From: Ancylobacter aquaticus
Lineage (GTDB): Bacteria > Pseudomonadota > Alphaproteobacteria > Rhizobiales > Xanthobacteraceae
Direction: 5' to 3'
DNA length: 64,000 nt
NCBI RefSeq assembly: GCF_004339465.1
Contig: NZ_SMFY01000001.1
Location: forward strand, 1,178,001-1,242,000
Shown piece by piece: positions 33,145-45,412 of the stretch. Within the stretch, counting starts at the first letter, position 1. Every line of letters starts with the position of its first letter. The notes beneath the pieces are model-generated. The model was not told the origin of the DNA, did no database searches, and saw only the letters and a list, made by a program, of their open reading frames with translations. A program made the position numbers and the translations under genes.

Positions 33145-34239
33145 TTGCGGTTGGCGCCCTTCATCCATTTCGACCAGGTCACGAAATCCTATGGCACGCT
33201 GAAGGTGGTCGACAGGCTCGATCTCCAGGTCGCCAAGGGGGAATTTGTCAGCCTGCTGGGCCCTTCCGGTTCGGGCAAGACCACCATCCTGATGATGCTG
33301 GCCGGCTTCGAGCACCCCTCGCATGGGGCCATCTGGCTCGACGGCACCCGCATCGAGAACCTGCCCTCGCACAAGCGCAACATGGGCGTGGTGTTCCAGA
33401 ATTACGCGCTGTTCCCGCACATGACCGTGGCCGAGAACGTCGCCTTCCCGCTTGTCATGCGCGGGGTGGGGAAGGCGGAGGCGGGCGAGCGTGTGACCCG
33501 GGCGCTCGACATGGTGCGGCTCGCCCATCTCAAGGACCGCCGCCCGGCGCAGCTTTCCGGTGGCCAGCAGCAGCGCGTCGCGCTCACCCGCGCGCTGGTG
33601 TTCGAGCCGACCGTGGTGCTGATGGACGAGCCGCTCGGCGCGCTCGACAAGCAGTTGCGCGAGCACATGCAGCTGGAACTGCGCGACCTGCACCGCACGC
33701 TCGGCCTCACCGTGATCTTCGTGACCCATGACCAGTCCGAAGCGCTGACCATGTCGGACCGCATCGCCGTGTTCAATCATGGCCGCGTCGAGCAACTCGA
33801 CACGCCGGAGGGCATTTACGACCGCCCGCGCACCCGCTTCGTCGCTGAGTTCATCGGCGAGACCAATTTGTTTGAAGGAGTGGTGCAGCGGGTGGCTGAC
33901 GGCATCGCCGAGGTGGCGATCGCCAATGGCGTCGTCGTGCGCGCCGCGCTGCTCGCTCCGGTGGAGGTCGGCGCGCCGATCCTCGCCTCGGTGCGGCCCG
34001 AGCGGCTGCACCTGCAGGGCGAGGCGGGCACGGGCAATGTCATCCCGGTGACGGTTTCCGACAATGTCTACCAGGGCGACCATCTGCGTACCCATCTGGC
34101 CGGGCCGGGGCTGGAGCTTGTCGCCAAAGTACAGCGGCGCGTGCCGGTGGGGGCCGTCGGCAGCACGGCGTTCGCCTGCTTCGAGCCGTCCGAATGCACG
34201 CTCATCGCGCCGGACAAGGCGCCGGGAAGCGCTTCATGA
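33145..34239 (+). CDS. ABC transporter ATP-binding protein (PotA-like)
   Basis: A 364-residue ATPase: Walker A GPSGSGKTT, Q-loop VVFQNYALFPHMT, signature LSGGQQQR, Walker B VVLMDEPLGALD and the H-loop VTHD are intact. The C-terminal 120 residues form a TOBE-type regulatory domain (SVRPERLHLQ). The start codon is TTG, at 33145 or 33151, with GGAG just upstream; no ATG fits. It overlaps the next permease gene by ATGA. It energises uptake through the two permeases that follow. Confidence 0.93.
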   Translation: MRLAPFIHFDQVTKSYGTLKVVDRLDLQVAKGEFVSLLGPSGSGKTTILMMLAGFEHPSHGAIWLDGTRIENLPSHKRNMGVVFQNYALFPHMTVAENVAFPLVMRGVGKAEAGERVTRALDMVRLAHLKDRRPAQLSGGQQQRVALTRALVFEPTVVLMDEPLGALDKQLREHMQLELRDLHRTLGLTVIFVTHDQSEALTMSDRIAVFNHGRVEQLDTPEGIYDRPRTRFVAEFIGETNLFEGVVQRVADGIAEVAIANGVVVRAALLAPVEVGAPILASVRPERLHLQGEAGTGNVIPVTVSDNVYQGDHLRTHLAGPGLELVAKVQRRVPVGAVGSTAFACFEPSECTLIAPDKAPGSAS

Positions 34240-35414
34240 GCGGGTCCCCGGCACGCGGCCGCGTCTCGGCGCTTCTCCTCGTGGCGCCACTGTTCCTGTT
34301 TCTCGCGGCGTTCTTCGTCTGGCCGCTGGCGATGATGATCGCCGTCTCCGTCACCGACGGGACGGTGCGGCAGGTGATGCCGGAAACCGCCAGCGCCATT
34401 CGCTCGTGGGATGGTTCCGGCCTGCCGCCCGCGCAGGTGCAGGAGGCGCTCATTGCCGATTTGCGCGCGCCCAGCGAGCAGATGGCCTTCGGTGATGCCG
34501 TGCGCCGCCTCAACAGCGAAGTCTCGGGCTTCCGCACCCTGCTGGGGCGCACCGCCAGTGCGGTGCGCGACGCCCCGCCCGGTCAACCCGTCGACCTCGC
34601 CGGCATCGACCCGCGCTGGGGCGAGGGCCGCTACTGGCAGGCTCTGCAACGGGCCATGCCGAACTATACCGACCGCAACCTGCTCGCCGCCGTCGATCTC
34701 AAGCGCGACACCGACGGCAGCATCGCCGCCGATGTCTCGGCCAATCGCGTCATCATGGTGCGGACCTTCACCATAGCGGCGCTGGTGACGGTGCTATGTG
34801 CGCTCATCGGCCTGCCCTATGCGATGATCGCCGCCGCCAGCACGGGCTGGGTGCGCAACGTGATGCTGCTCGCCGTGCTGCTGCCGTTGTGGACCTCGCT
34901 GCTGGTGCGCACCGCCTCCTGGGTGATCCTGCTGCAGAATGAGGGGCTGATAAACAAGGCGCTCCTCGCTGTGGGCATCGTCGACCAGCCCTTGCAGCTG
35001 ATCTTCAACCGCACCGGCGTCATCATCGCCATGACCCATGTGCTGCTGCCCTTCATGGTGCTGCCGATCTACTCCGTGCTGCTGGGCATTCCGCGCAACC
35101 TCATGCCGGCGGCCTCCTCGCTGGGGGCGAGCCGCCTGCGGGCGTTCTGGCATGTGCTGCTGCCGATGGCGCTGCCCGGCGTCGCGTCCGGCGCGCTGCT
35201 CGTCTTCATGGTGGCGCTCGGCTACTACATCACGCCGGCGCTGGTCGGCGGGGCCGAGGACCAGATGATTTCTTCGGTCATCGCCTTCTTCGCCACCGGC
35301 ACCGCGAACTGGGGCATGGCGGGCGCCCTCGGCCTGATCCTGCTGGTGACGACGACGGCGCTCTATTTCGTCTATGGCCGCCTGTCGCGCTCGCCCAACA
35401 TGGTGGGGGCCTGA
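34236..35414 (+). CDS. ABC transporter permease 1 (PotB-like, with large periplasmic insert)
   Basis: A 392-residue permease. One N-terminal membrane helix (ALLLVAPLFLFLAAFFVWPL) is followed by an unusually large hydrophilic region of about 140 residues, then five more helices with the EAA-type loop SSLGASRLRAFWHVLLPMALPGV. Typical PotB proteins are near 280 residues; the insert at residues 45-180 accounts for the difference and may help dock the binding protein. It overlaps the ATPase gene by four bases. Confidence 0.9.
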   Translation: MSGSPARGRVSALLLVAPLFLFLAAFFVWPLAMMIAVSVTDGTVRQVMPETASAIRSWDGSGLPPAQVQEALIADLRAPSEQMAFGDAVRRLNSEVSGFRTLLGRTASAVRDAPPGQPVDLAGIDPRWGEGRYWQALQRAMPNYTDRNLLAAVDLKRDTDGSIAADVSANRVIMVRTFTIAALVTVLCALIGLPYAMIAAASTGWVRNVMLLAVLLPLWTSLLVRTASWVILLQNEGLINKALLAVGIVDQPLQLIFNRTGVIIAMTHVLLPFMVLPIYSVLLGIPRNLMPAASSLGASRLRAFWHVLLPMALPGVASGALLVFMVALGYYITPALVGGAEDQMISSVIAFFATGTANWGMAGALGLILLVTTTALYFVYGRLSRSPNMVGA

Positions 35415-35415
35415 A

Positions 35416-36237
35416 ATGGCGGCAAACTCTCCCGCCTTCCGCGCCGGCCAGATCGTCTTCGGCGCGGCGGTGGTGTTCTTTCTGGTTGCGCCCATCATCG
35501 CCATCCTGCCGCTGGCGTTCAATTCCAGCGTGTTCCTGAACTACCCGATCGAGAGCTTCTCCTCGCGCTGGTTCGTCGAACTCCAGACCAGCGAGACCTG
35601 GCGGCGCTCGATCATCAACAGCCTCATCATCGGCTGCGGCGCCACGGCGCTGTCGACCGTCATCGGCACGCTGGCCGCGCTCGGGCTGCGCCATGCGCGC
35701 CTGCCCTTCGCCAGCCTGCTGCGGGTGATGTTCCTGCTGCCCATGGTGGTGCCGGCGGTGGTGCTGGGCGTCGGCATGCAGATTCTGTATACGCGGCTTG
35801 GCCTTGCGAGCACCTATCTCGGCGTCATCGTCGCGCATGCGGTGCTGTGCGTGCCCTTTGTCATCGTCAGCGTCTCGGCTTCGCTCGGCGGCATTGACGG
35901 GTCCATCGAGCGGGCGGCGAGCAGCCTGGGGGCCAATCCGGCCACCGTGTTCCGGCGCATCACCCTGCCGCTGGCCCTGCCGGGCGTCATCTCGGGCGCG
36001 GTATTCGCCTTCGCCACCTCCCTGGACGAGGTGGTCATCACCCTGTTCGTCGCCGGACCCAACCAGCGCACGCTGGCGCGGCAGATGTTCGCCAGCATCC
36101 GCGAGAATGTGAGCCCGACGGTGGCGGCCGCCGCCTTCCTGCTCATCATCGGCACGCTGTGCCTCGCCGGCCTCGCCGGGCTGCTGCGCTGGCGCCAGAA
36201 CCGGCTGGCCAAGGCGGCGGCGTCGGAGGCGGGTTAA
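35416..36237 (+). CDS. ABC transporter permease 2 (PotC-like)
   Basis: A 273-residue permease with six hydrophobic segments, EAA loop ASSLGANPATVFRRITLPLALPGV, and the C-terminal NVSPTVAAAAFLLIIGTL helix typical of PotC. The ATG follows the PotB-like stop by one base, so translation is coupled. It completes the importer: binding protein, ATPase, two permeases. Confidence 0.93.
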   Translation: MAANSPAFRAGQIVFGAAVVFFLVAPIIAILPLAFNSSVFLNYPIESFSSRWFVELQTSETWRRSIINSLIIGCGATALSTVIGTLAALGLRHARLPFASLLRVMFLLPMVVPAVVLGVGMQILYTRLGLASTYLGVIVAHAVLCVPFVIVSVSASLGGIDGSIERAASSLGANPATVFRRITLPLALPGVISGAVFAFATSLDEVVITLFVAGPNQRTLARQMFASIRENVSPTVAAAAFLLIIGTLCLAGLAGLLRWRQNRLAKAAASEAG

Positions 36238-36461
36238 ACGCCCGGCGGCCGCGCTTTCTGTTTCGTCTCCTTTCGTTTTGGTCTTTCGCGCTTTCAAGTG
36301 CTTGCGAGTTGGAGCGGAAAGACCAAAGATAACGACGGTTGCCCTGATCAAGGGCCCGAAGCCGCGCCAACGGCTGGGGTCGCTAAGTGTCCGAAAGGGC
36401 CGGGGCCGCCGATCAGAACCGGGCAGCAAGCCCGACGTCTCAGGGAAGAAACGGAGCTACC

Positions 36462-37547
36462 ATGTCGATGATGATGCGCGGATTGCGCGGGGTGGCGATT
36501 GCCGCCACGGTCGCGATCACGGCACTGGGCACCGCCTTTGCCGCCGACTACCCCGCCCCCAAGACTGGCATGTGGATCGCCAAGGATTTCAAGTTCCACA
36601 CCGGCGAGGTCCTGCCTGAACTGAAGCTCGGCTACACCACGGTCGGTGAGCCCTCCGGCGAGCCGGTGCTCATCCTGCACGGCACCACCGGCTCGGCCGC
36701 CTCGATGCTGAACCCCGCCTTCGCCGGCGAGTTGTTCGGCCCCGGCCAGCCGCTGGATGCAAGCCGCTACTATATCATTCTCACCGATTCCATCGGTGCG
36801 GGAACCTCGGCCAAGCCCTCCGATGGCCTGCGTGCCAAGTTCCCCCGCTACAATTACGACGACATGGTCCGTGCGCAATATGCGCTCGTGACCGAGGGGC
36901 TTGGCGTGAAGCACCTCAGGATGATCATCGGCTATTCCATGGGCGGCATGCACGCCTGGCTGTGGGGTTCCAAATATCCGGACGCGATGGACATCGTCGT
37001 GCCCATGGCGTCGCAGCCGACCGAAATGGCCAGCCGCAACTGGATGATGCGCCGCATGATCATCGACGCCGTGCGCAACGATCCGGACTGGAAGGACGGC
37101 GACTATACCGAGCAGCCGAAGGCCGTGCAGGTGGCCAATGTGTATTTCGGCATCGCCACCAATGGCGGCACGCTGGCGCTGCAGGACATGGCGCCGACGC
37201 GCGAGAAGGCGGATGCGCTGCTGGACGCCCGCCTGAAGGCGCCACTCACCGTGGACGCCAACGACTTCATGTACCAGTGGGATTCCTCGCGCGACTACAA
37301 CGCCGCGCCCGGCCTCGACAAGATCGCCGCCACCGTGCTCGCCATCAACTCGGCCGATGACGAGCGCAACCCGCCCGAAACCGGCATCATGGACCGCGAG
37401 ATCAAGCGGGTGAAGAACGGCCGGGTGCTGCTCATCCCCGCCAGCGGCGACACGCGCGGCCACGGGACGCTGGGCATGGCGAAGTTCTACGCCAAGGAGA
37501 TAGGCGAACTTCTGGCGACGGCGCCCCGCGCCGCCACGGCGCCATAG
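36462..37547 (+). CDS. Exported alpha/beta hydrolase of the homoserine acetyltransferase (MetX) family
   Basis: A 361-residue protein with a Sec signal peptide (MMRGLRGVAIAATVAITALG..AFA-ADYPAP). The mature region has the MetX-type arrangement: FKFHTGEVLPELKLGYTTVG, ILHGTTGSA, IGAGTSAKPSDGLRAKFPRYNYDDMVRAQ, nucleophile elbow IGYSMGGMHAW, acid in NSADDERNPPE and His in DTRGHGT. The catalytic triad is complete, but export to the periplasm rules out methionine synthesis, so it is more likely a hydrolase. It follows the ABC genes by 224 bases, on the same strand, with its own GGAG site. It could process the substrate that the importer takes up; that is only a possibility. Confidence 0.85.
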   Translation: MSMMMRGLRGVAIAATVAITALGTAFAADYPAPKTGMWIAKDFKFHTGEVLPELKLGYTTVGEPSGEPVLILHGTTGSAASMLNPAFAGELFGPGQPLDASRYYIILTDSIGAGTSAKPSDGLRAKFPRYNYDDMVRAQYALVTEGLGVKHLRMIIGYSMGGMHAWLWGSKYPDAMDIVVPMASQPTEMASRNWMMRRMIIDAVRNDPDWKDGDYTEQPKAVQVANVYFGIATNGGTLALQDMAPTREKADALLDARLKAPLTVDANDFMYQWDSSRDYNAAPGLDKIAATVLAINSADDERNPPETGIMDREIKRVKNGRVLLIPASGDTRGHGTLGMAKFYAKEIGELLATAPRAATAP

Positions 37548-37616
37548 CGCGCCGTCCGCCGCCGGGGGTGGGTGAAAAGCCCTGCGCCCCGGCCGGGTCG
37601 GTGGCGGGCGGGGTGA

Positions 37617-38615
37617 CTATGCCCCGTCGCGCGCCTGTCCTTCCGCTGCTTCCGCTTCCCGTCTCTGTGCTTCCCTCGCGGCCCGCGCTTCGGCCACGCC
37701 GGGCAAATGGAGCGTGTCGGGCAGGAATTCCGGCCCGCGCCGGGCCAAAAACTCGGTCAGCGCCGCCGCCGGGGGCGTCAGGCGCTTGGCCGAGCGCTTC
37801 ACCACGAACCATTGCCGCACCTCCGGCAGCCCCTCCACATCGAGCACGGCGAGGCGCCCATCCGCCACTTCTGCCGCGATGGTGTGAGCGGAGATGAAGG
37901 CAAGGCCCAGTCCGGCCATGACAGCCTGCTTGATGGTTTCGTTGGAATCGATCTCCATGCCGATGCGCGGCTCGATGCCCGATTGCTGGAAAAACCGCTC
38001 CATCAGCCCGCGCGTGCCCGAGCCCGGCTCGCGCGACATGAAGGTCGAGCTGGCCAGCACCGTCGGGAGAATGCGCCGGCCGAGCAGGGGGTGATCGGCG
38101 GGCGCGATCAGCACATGGGGGTGATCGCCGATCAGCGTCTTGTCGACCTCGATGTCGAGCGGCGGCCGGCCCATGATGGCGACATCGATGGCGTCGGCGC
38201 GCAGGCCGGCAATGATCGCCTCGCGATTGCCGACGGTGAGCACGACGTCGATGCCGGGATGGGTGCGGGTGAAGGCGCCGAGCGCCGCCGGCACGAAATA
38301 TTTCGCGGTCGAGACCAGCCCCACCGAAACCCGGCCCGAGCGCAGGCCCTTCATCGAATCGAGCGCGGCGCCGCAATCCGCCAGCGCCTGCTCGATGCGG
38401 GCGGTGGCGGCGAGCACTTCGCGGCCGGCGGCGCTGGGCTGGAAGCGGTCGCCGGCGCGGTCCAGCAGCGGCAGGCCGAGATACTGTTCGAGTAGTTGCA
38501 CCTGCATCGTCACCGCCGGCGGGGTGACGTTCAGCCTCTTCGCCGCGCCGGTGACGCTGCCGGTTTCGACGATGGCGGCGACGGCGCGCAGCTGCTTGAG
38601 CGTGGCATTACGCAT
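37617..38615 (-). CDS. cbbR: LysR-type regulator CbbR
   Basis: A 332-residue LysR regulator. The N-terminal HTH spans about residues 1-60 (LKQLRAVAAIVETGSVTGAAKRLNVTPPAVTMQVQLLEQYLG, in family position), followed by the effector domain starting GRVSVGLVSTAKYFVPAALG, a CbbR hallmark, and REPGSGTRGLMERFFQQSG. The C-terminus has an unusual Arg/Glu/Ala-rich tail of about 30 residues. It is divergent from cbbF, the standard position, and activates the Calvin cycle operon in response to metabolites such as NADPH or RuBP. The first operator palindrome is only 13 bases from its start codon, consistent with autorepression. Confidence 0.95.
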   Translation of the reverse strand: MRNATLKQLRAVAAIVETGSVTGAAKRLNVTPPAVTMQVQLLEQYLGLPLLDRAGDRFQPSAAGREVLAATARIEQALADCGAALDSMKGLRSGRVSVGLVSTAKYFVPAALGAFTRTHPGIDVVLTVGNREAIIAGLRADAIDVAIMGRPPLDIEVDKTLIGDHPHVLIAPADHPLLGRRILPTVLASSTFMSREPGSGTRGLMERFFQQSGIEPRIGMEIDSNETIKQAVMAGLGLAFISAHTIAAEVADGRLAVLDVEGLPEVRQWFVVKRSAKRLTPPAAALTEFLARRGPEFLPDTLHLPGVAEARAAREAQRREAEAAEGQARDGA

Positions 38616-38627
38616 GGAACATTACAT

Positions 38628-38664
38628 TTCAGATAAATTGAAGTGAATGGTTAGTTTATTCTAA
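38628..38664. promoter_or_regulatory. CbbR operator pair
   Basis: Two palindromes in the AT-rich cbbR-cbbF spacer. The first, at 38628-38642, is TTCA-N7-TGAA and fits TNA-N7-TNA. The second, at 38651-38664, is TTAG-N6-CTAA and fits TNA-N8-TNA. Their centres are about 22 bases apart, two helical turns, the usual arrangement of LysR recognition and activation sites. Both overlap the probable cbbR promoter. Confidence 0.65.
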
Positions 38665-38796
38665 TTTCCTTACGCCGACAACTCAGGCAGTCTGCGATCA
38701 ACAAAAGGCGTCCGCCGCTTCGGGTCCCCACTCGAAGGCACACGGAAACGACACGCCAAAGGGCTCAAGCCCACAAAAACATAACTGGGGAACGCC

Positions 38797-39822
38797 ATGA
38801 CACGCCCGACATTGCAGGACCACCTTGAGGGGTGGTCGCAGGCCGACGCCCTGCGTCGCGACGTCGCCGACGCCGTGCTCGCGCTGGCCGGCGCCGGCCT
38901 GAAGATTTCCGAGCTTCTCGCCGCCGGGCCGCTGGCCGGCCCCCTCGCCACCGTGCGGGGCTATCATGCCGATGGCGACAGCCAGAAAGAACTCGACCTG
39001 ATCGCCGACGATCTGGTGCGCGAATCGCTCGCCGGCACGCCGGTCGCCCTGTACGGCTCCGAGGAAGCCGACGCGGCAGTTCTGCTGGATGCCGCCGGCA
39101 CGCTCGCCGTCGCGGTCGACCCGCTGGACGGCTCGTCCAACATCGACAGCAACGCCACGGTCGGCACCATTTTCTCGATCCTTCCCTATGCCGGCGCGGA
39201 TTCGCTGCTGCAGCCGGGAAGGGCGCAGCTGGCCGCCGGCTTCCTGCTCTACGGCCCCCAGACCGCGCTGGTGCTGACGGTGGGCGTCGGCACCCAGATC
39301 TACATACTCGACCGTGCCAGCGGCGCCTTCCTGCTGGCCGAGGAGCGGGCGCTGGTGCTGCCGGAAACGGCCGAATACGCGATCAACGCCTCCAATCTGC
39401 GGCATTGGGACATCGCCATACGCTGCTATGTCGAGGACTGCCTGGCCGGGGTCGACGGGCCGCGGGAGAAGGACTTCAACACCCGCTGGGTCGCCTCCAT
39501 GGTGGCGGACGTGTTTCGCATCCTGGTGCGCGGCGGGGTCTATCTCTATCCCGGCGACGCCCGCCGGGGCTACGGCCAGGGCCGCCTGCGGCTGGTCTAC
39601 GAGGCCAACCCCGTCGCCTTCCTGATGGAGCAGGCGCAGGGCTCGGCCACCGACGGACGCCTGCCGATCCTCGACCTCATTCCGTTGAGCCTGCACCAGC
39701 GCGTGCCGCTGGTGTTCGGCTCGCGCGCCGAGGTCGAGCGCATCGCCCGCTATCACCGCGACGCTGCCGCCATGCCGGAGCGCTCGCCCCTGTTCGCCCG
39801 TCGCGGCCTTCTGCGCGCCTGA
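38797..39822 (+). CDS. cbbF: Fructose-1,6-bisphosphatase class I
   Basis: A 341-residue class I FBPase / probable sedoheptulose-1,7-bisphosphatase of the Calvin cycle. The metal and active-site stretch VDPLDGSSNIDSNATVGTIF, the YGSEEAD block and YPGDARRGYGQGRLRLVYEANPVAFLMEQAQG near the C-terminus identify it. First gene of the cbb operon; leader of about 130 bases after the CbbR sites. Thirteen bases separate it from cbbP. Confidence 0.95.
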   Translation: MTRPTLQDHLEGWSQADALRRDVADAVLALAGAGLKISELLAAGPLAGPLATVRGYHADGDSQKELDLIADDLVRESLAGTPVALYGSEEADAAVLLDAAGTLAVAVDPLDGSSNIDSNATVGTIFSILPYAGADSLLQPGRAQLAAGFLLYGPQTALVLTVGVGTQIYILDRASGAFLLAEERALVLPETAEYAINASNLRHWDIAIRCYVEDCLAGVDGPREKDFNTRWVASMVADVFRILVRGGVYLYPGDARRGYGQGRLRLVYEANPVAFLMEQAQGSATDGRLPILDLIPLSLHQRVPLVFGSRAEVERIARYHRDAAAMPERSPLFARRGLLRA

Positions 39823-39835
39823 CGGAGAGGGACCC

Positions 39836-40711
39836 ATGTCGATCCATCATCCCATCATCTCCGTCACCGGCTCGTCCGGCGCGGGCACCACCTCGGTGCG
39901 GCGCATCTTCGAGCAGATCTTCCGCCGCGAGGATGTCGCCGCCGCCTATATCGAGGGCGACGCCTATCACCGCTACGACCGCGCCGAAATGAAGCGCGTC
40001 ATGTCCGAGGAAGCCTCGCGCGGTAACCACCATTACAGCCATTTCGGGCCGGATTCGAACCTGTTCGAGGAGCTGGAGGAAACCTTCCGTTCCTATTCCC
40101 ACACCGGCACCGGCAAGTACCGGCACTATGTCCATGACGACAAGGAAGCCGCCGAATATGGCGGCCCGCCCGGCACCTTCACCGACTGGGAGCCGATCCC
40201 CACGCCGACCGACCTGCTGTTCTACGAGGGGCTGCACGGAGCGGTGGCGAGCGGCAATATCGACGTTGCCCGCTATGCCGACCTGAAGATCGGCGTGGTG
40301 CCGGTCATCAACCTCGAATGGATCCAGAAGATCCACCGCGACCGCTCGCATCGCGGCTATTCCACCGAGGCGGTGACCGACACCATCCTGCGCCGCATGC
40401 CGGACTACGTGAACTACATCTGCCCGCAGTTCACCCACACCGACATCAACTTCCAGCGCGTGCCGACGGTCGATACCTCGAACCCGTTCATCGCCCGGTG
40501 GATTCCGACGGCCGACGAATCCATCGTCGTCATCCGCTTCAAGAGCCCGCGCGGGATCGACTTCCCCTACCTGCTCTCGATGATCGAGGGCTCCTGGATG
40601 AGCCGCGCCAATTCCATCGTGATCCCGGGCGGCAAGCTCGACATCGCGATGCAGCTCATCCTCACCCCGATGATCCTCAACCTCGTCGAGAAGAAGCGGC
40701 GCGCCGCGTGA
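39836..40711 (+). CDS. cbbP: Phosphoribulokinase
   Basis: A 291-residue bacterial-type phosphoribulokinase, which makes ribulose-1,5-bisphosphate from ribulose-5-phosphate and ATP. P-loop [18 protein letters not shown] near residue 9, [28 protein letters not shown], and FYEGLHGAV with the catalytic region are present. The length is that of proteobacterial octameric enzymes activated by NADH. GAGAGGG upstream of the ATG; 14 bases to cbbT. Confidence 0.97.
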   Translation: MSIHHPIISVTGSSGAGTTSVRRIFEQIFRREDVAAAYIEGDAYHRYDRAEMKRVMSEEASRGNHHYSHFGPDSNLFEELEETFRSYSHTGTGKYRHYVHDDKEAAEYGGPPGTFTDWEPIPTPTDLLFYEGLHGAVASGNIDVARYADLKIGVVPVINLEWIQKIHRDRSHRGYSTEAVTDTILRRMPDYVNYICPQFTHTDINFQRVPTVDTSNPFIARWIPTADESIVVIRFKSPRGIDFPYLLSMIEGSWMSRANSIVIPGGKLDIAMQLILTPMILNLVEKKRRAA

Positions 40712-40725
40712 AAAGGGAGGACAGC

Positions 40726-42747
40726 ATGTTGACCAGCCAATCGCCGGGCCTGCGTCCCCACCAGGACCCTGCCGACATCCCCCATGACGACATGGCGAAC
40801 GCCCTGCGCGCGCTTGCGATGGACGCGGTGGAACAGGCCAAGTCCGGCCATCCCGGCATGCCCATGGGCATGGCGGATGTCGCCACCGCTTTGTTCAGCC
40901 GGTTCATGAAGATCGACCCGCGCCGCCCCGACTGGCCGGACCGCGACCGCTTTATTCTTTCCGCCGGCCACGGCTCGATGCTGCTCTACGCGATCAACCA
41001 TCTTCTCGGCTATGCCGACATGGGCACCGACCAGCTCAAGAGCTTCCGCCAGCTCGGCGCCATCACCGCCGGCCATCCGGAGCACGGCCATACGCTCGGC
41101 GTCGAGACCACCACCGGCCCGCTGGGGCAGGGGCTCACCACGGCCGTTGGCATGGCGCTGGCCGAGCGCATGCTCAATGCCCGCTTTGGCGACGAACTGG
41201 TCGACCACCACACCTATGTCATCGCCGGCGACGGCTGCCTCATGGAGGGCATCAGCCACGAGGCCATCGACCTCGCCGGACACCTCAGGCTCTCCAGGCT
41301 CGTGGTGCTGTGGGACGACAACGGCATCTCGATCGACGGCAAGACCTCGCTCTCGACCTCCACCGACCAGCTCGCCCGCTTTGCCGCCTCGGGCTGGAAG
41401 GTGCTGCGGGTCGATGGCCACGCCCATCACGCGCTGATCGACGCCCTCGCGGAGGCTCGCGCCAGCGACAAGCCGGTGCTGATCGCCTGCCGCACCATCA
41501 TCGGCTTCGGTGCTCCGACCAAGGCCGGCACGGAAGCCGTGCACGGCGCCCCGCTGGGCGCCTCCGAAATCGAGGGCGTGCGCGGGGTGCTTGGCTGGAA
41601 CCACCCGCCGTTCGAGGTGCCGGACAGCGTGCGTGCCCCCTGGGCTGCCATCGCCGAGGCCGGCGCCAAGGCCCGCGACGCCTGGGAGAAGCGGCTTTCC
41701 GCCTCCGGCCGCCGCGCCGAATTCGAGGCGGCCATGGAGGGCGACCTGCCCGCCGATTTCGACGAGAAGATCGCCGCCTACAAGCGCGAGCTGTCGCTGG
41801 TCGCGCCGAAGGTGGCGACCCGCAAGGCCTCCGAAATGGCGCTCGGGATCATCAATGCGGCCACCGACCTCACCGTCGGCGGCTCGGCCGACCTCACCCA
41901 CTCCAACCTCACCTTGACCAAGGGCATGGCCTCGGTGACACCGGGCAACTACGCCGGCCGCTACATCCATTACGGCATTCGCGAGCATGCCATGGGGGCT
42001 GTCATGAACGGGCTCGCGCTGCATCGCGGCTCGATCCCCTATGGCGGCACCTTCATGGTGTTCTCGGACTATGCGCGGGGCGCCATGCGCCTCTCGGCGC
42101 TGATGGGCCAGCGCGTCGTGTATGTGCTGACGCATGACTCCATCGGCCTCGGCGAGGACGGGCCGACGCACCAGCCGGTGGAGCACCTCGCCATGCTGCG
42201 GGCAACGCCGAACCTCTATGTGTTCCGCCCGGCCGACGTGGTGGAGACGCTGGAGGCCTGGCAGCTCGCTTTGCACGCGGAGGACACACCTTCGGTACTG
42301 GCGCTCTCGCGGCAGAACCTACCGACCTTCCGCACCGAGCACTCGGAAGAGAACCTGGTCGGCTATGGCGCCTATGTCGCCCGCAAGCCCAAGCGCCGGC
42401 GCGACGTGACGCTGCTGGCCACCGGCTCGGAGGTCGAGATCGCCTTCAAGGGGGCGGACCTGCTGGCGGAACGCGGCGTCGATGCCGCCGTCGTTTCCAT
42501 GCCGTGCTGGGAGCTTTTCGAGCGCCAGAGCCCGGAATATCGCCGCGCCGTTCTCGGCACCGCCCCGCGTGTCGCCGTCGAGGCCGCCGCCCGGCTCGGC
42601 TGGGACCGCTGGATCGGCGAGCGCGGACGCTTTGTCGGCATGGAGGGCTTCGGCGCCTCCGGCCCGGCGCCCGAGCTCTACCGGCACTTCAACATCACGC
42701 CGGAGGCGGTGGTCGATGCCACCTGCGACCTCCTGACCTGCGCCTGA
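40726..42747 (+). CDS. cbbT: Transketolase
   Basis: A 673-residue transketolase. N-terminal thiamine diphosphate domain: [49 protein letters not shown], and the GDG motif [15 protein letters not shown]. The pyrimidine domain follows with [17 protein letters not shown] and [21 protein letters not shown]; the C-terminal domain ends near [20 protein letters not shown]. It regenerates pentose phosphates for RuBisCO. The ATG at 40726 has AGGGAGG; a longer frame through cbbP is spurious. In operon between cbbP and cbbA. Confidence 0.96.
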   Translation: MLTSQSPGLRPHQDPADIPHDDMANALRALAMDAVEQAKSGHPGMPMGMADVATALFSRFMKIDPRRPDWPDRDRFILSAGHGSMLLYAINHLLGYADMGTDQLKSFRQLGAITAGHPEHGHTLGVETTTGPLGQGLTTAVGMALAERMLNARFGDELVDHHTYVIAGDGCLMEGISHEAIDLAGHLRLSRLVVLWDDNGISIDGKTSLSTSTDQLARFAASGWKVLRVDGHAHHALIDALAEARASDKPVLIACRTIIGFGAPTKAGTEAVHGAPLGASEIEGVRGVLGWNHPPFEVPDSVRAPWAAIAEAGAKARDAWEKRLSASGRRAEFEAAMEGDLPADFDEKIAAYKRELSLVAPKVATRKASEMALGIINAATDLTVGGSADLTHSNLTLTKGMASVTPGNYAGRYIHYGIREHAMGAVMNGLALHRGSIPYGGTFMVFSDYARGAMRLSALMGQRVVYVLTHDSIGLGEDGPTHQPVEHLAMLRATPNLYVFRPADVVETLEAWQLALHAEDTPSVLALSRQNLPTFRTEHSEENLVGYGAYVARKPKRRRDVTLLATGSEVEIAFKGADLLAERGVDAAVVSMPCWELFERQSPEYRRAVLGTAPRVAVEAAARLGWDRWIGERGRFVGMEGFGASGPAPELYRHFNITPEAVVDATCDLLTCA

Positions 42748-42763
42748 GCCAGAGGAAGAGCCA

Positions 42764-45407
<2,644 letters not shown>

Positions 45408-45412
45408 ACAGG

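Noticed and set aside
36238..36461. A riboswitch (SAM-II type) before the MetX-like gene
   Set aside because: The leader has GC stems but lacks the conserved SAM-II core segments, and the exported protein is unlikely to serve methionine synthesis.
40318..40725. Extension of the cbbT frame back into cbbP
   Set aside because: The region encodes cbbP in another frame; the conserved transketolase start and an AGGGAGG site fit 40726.
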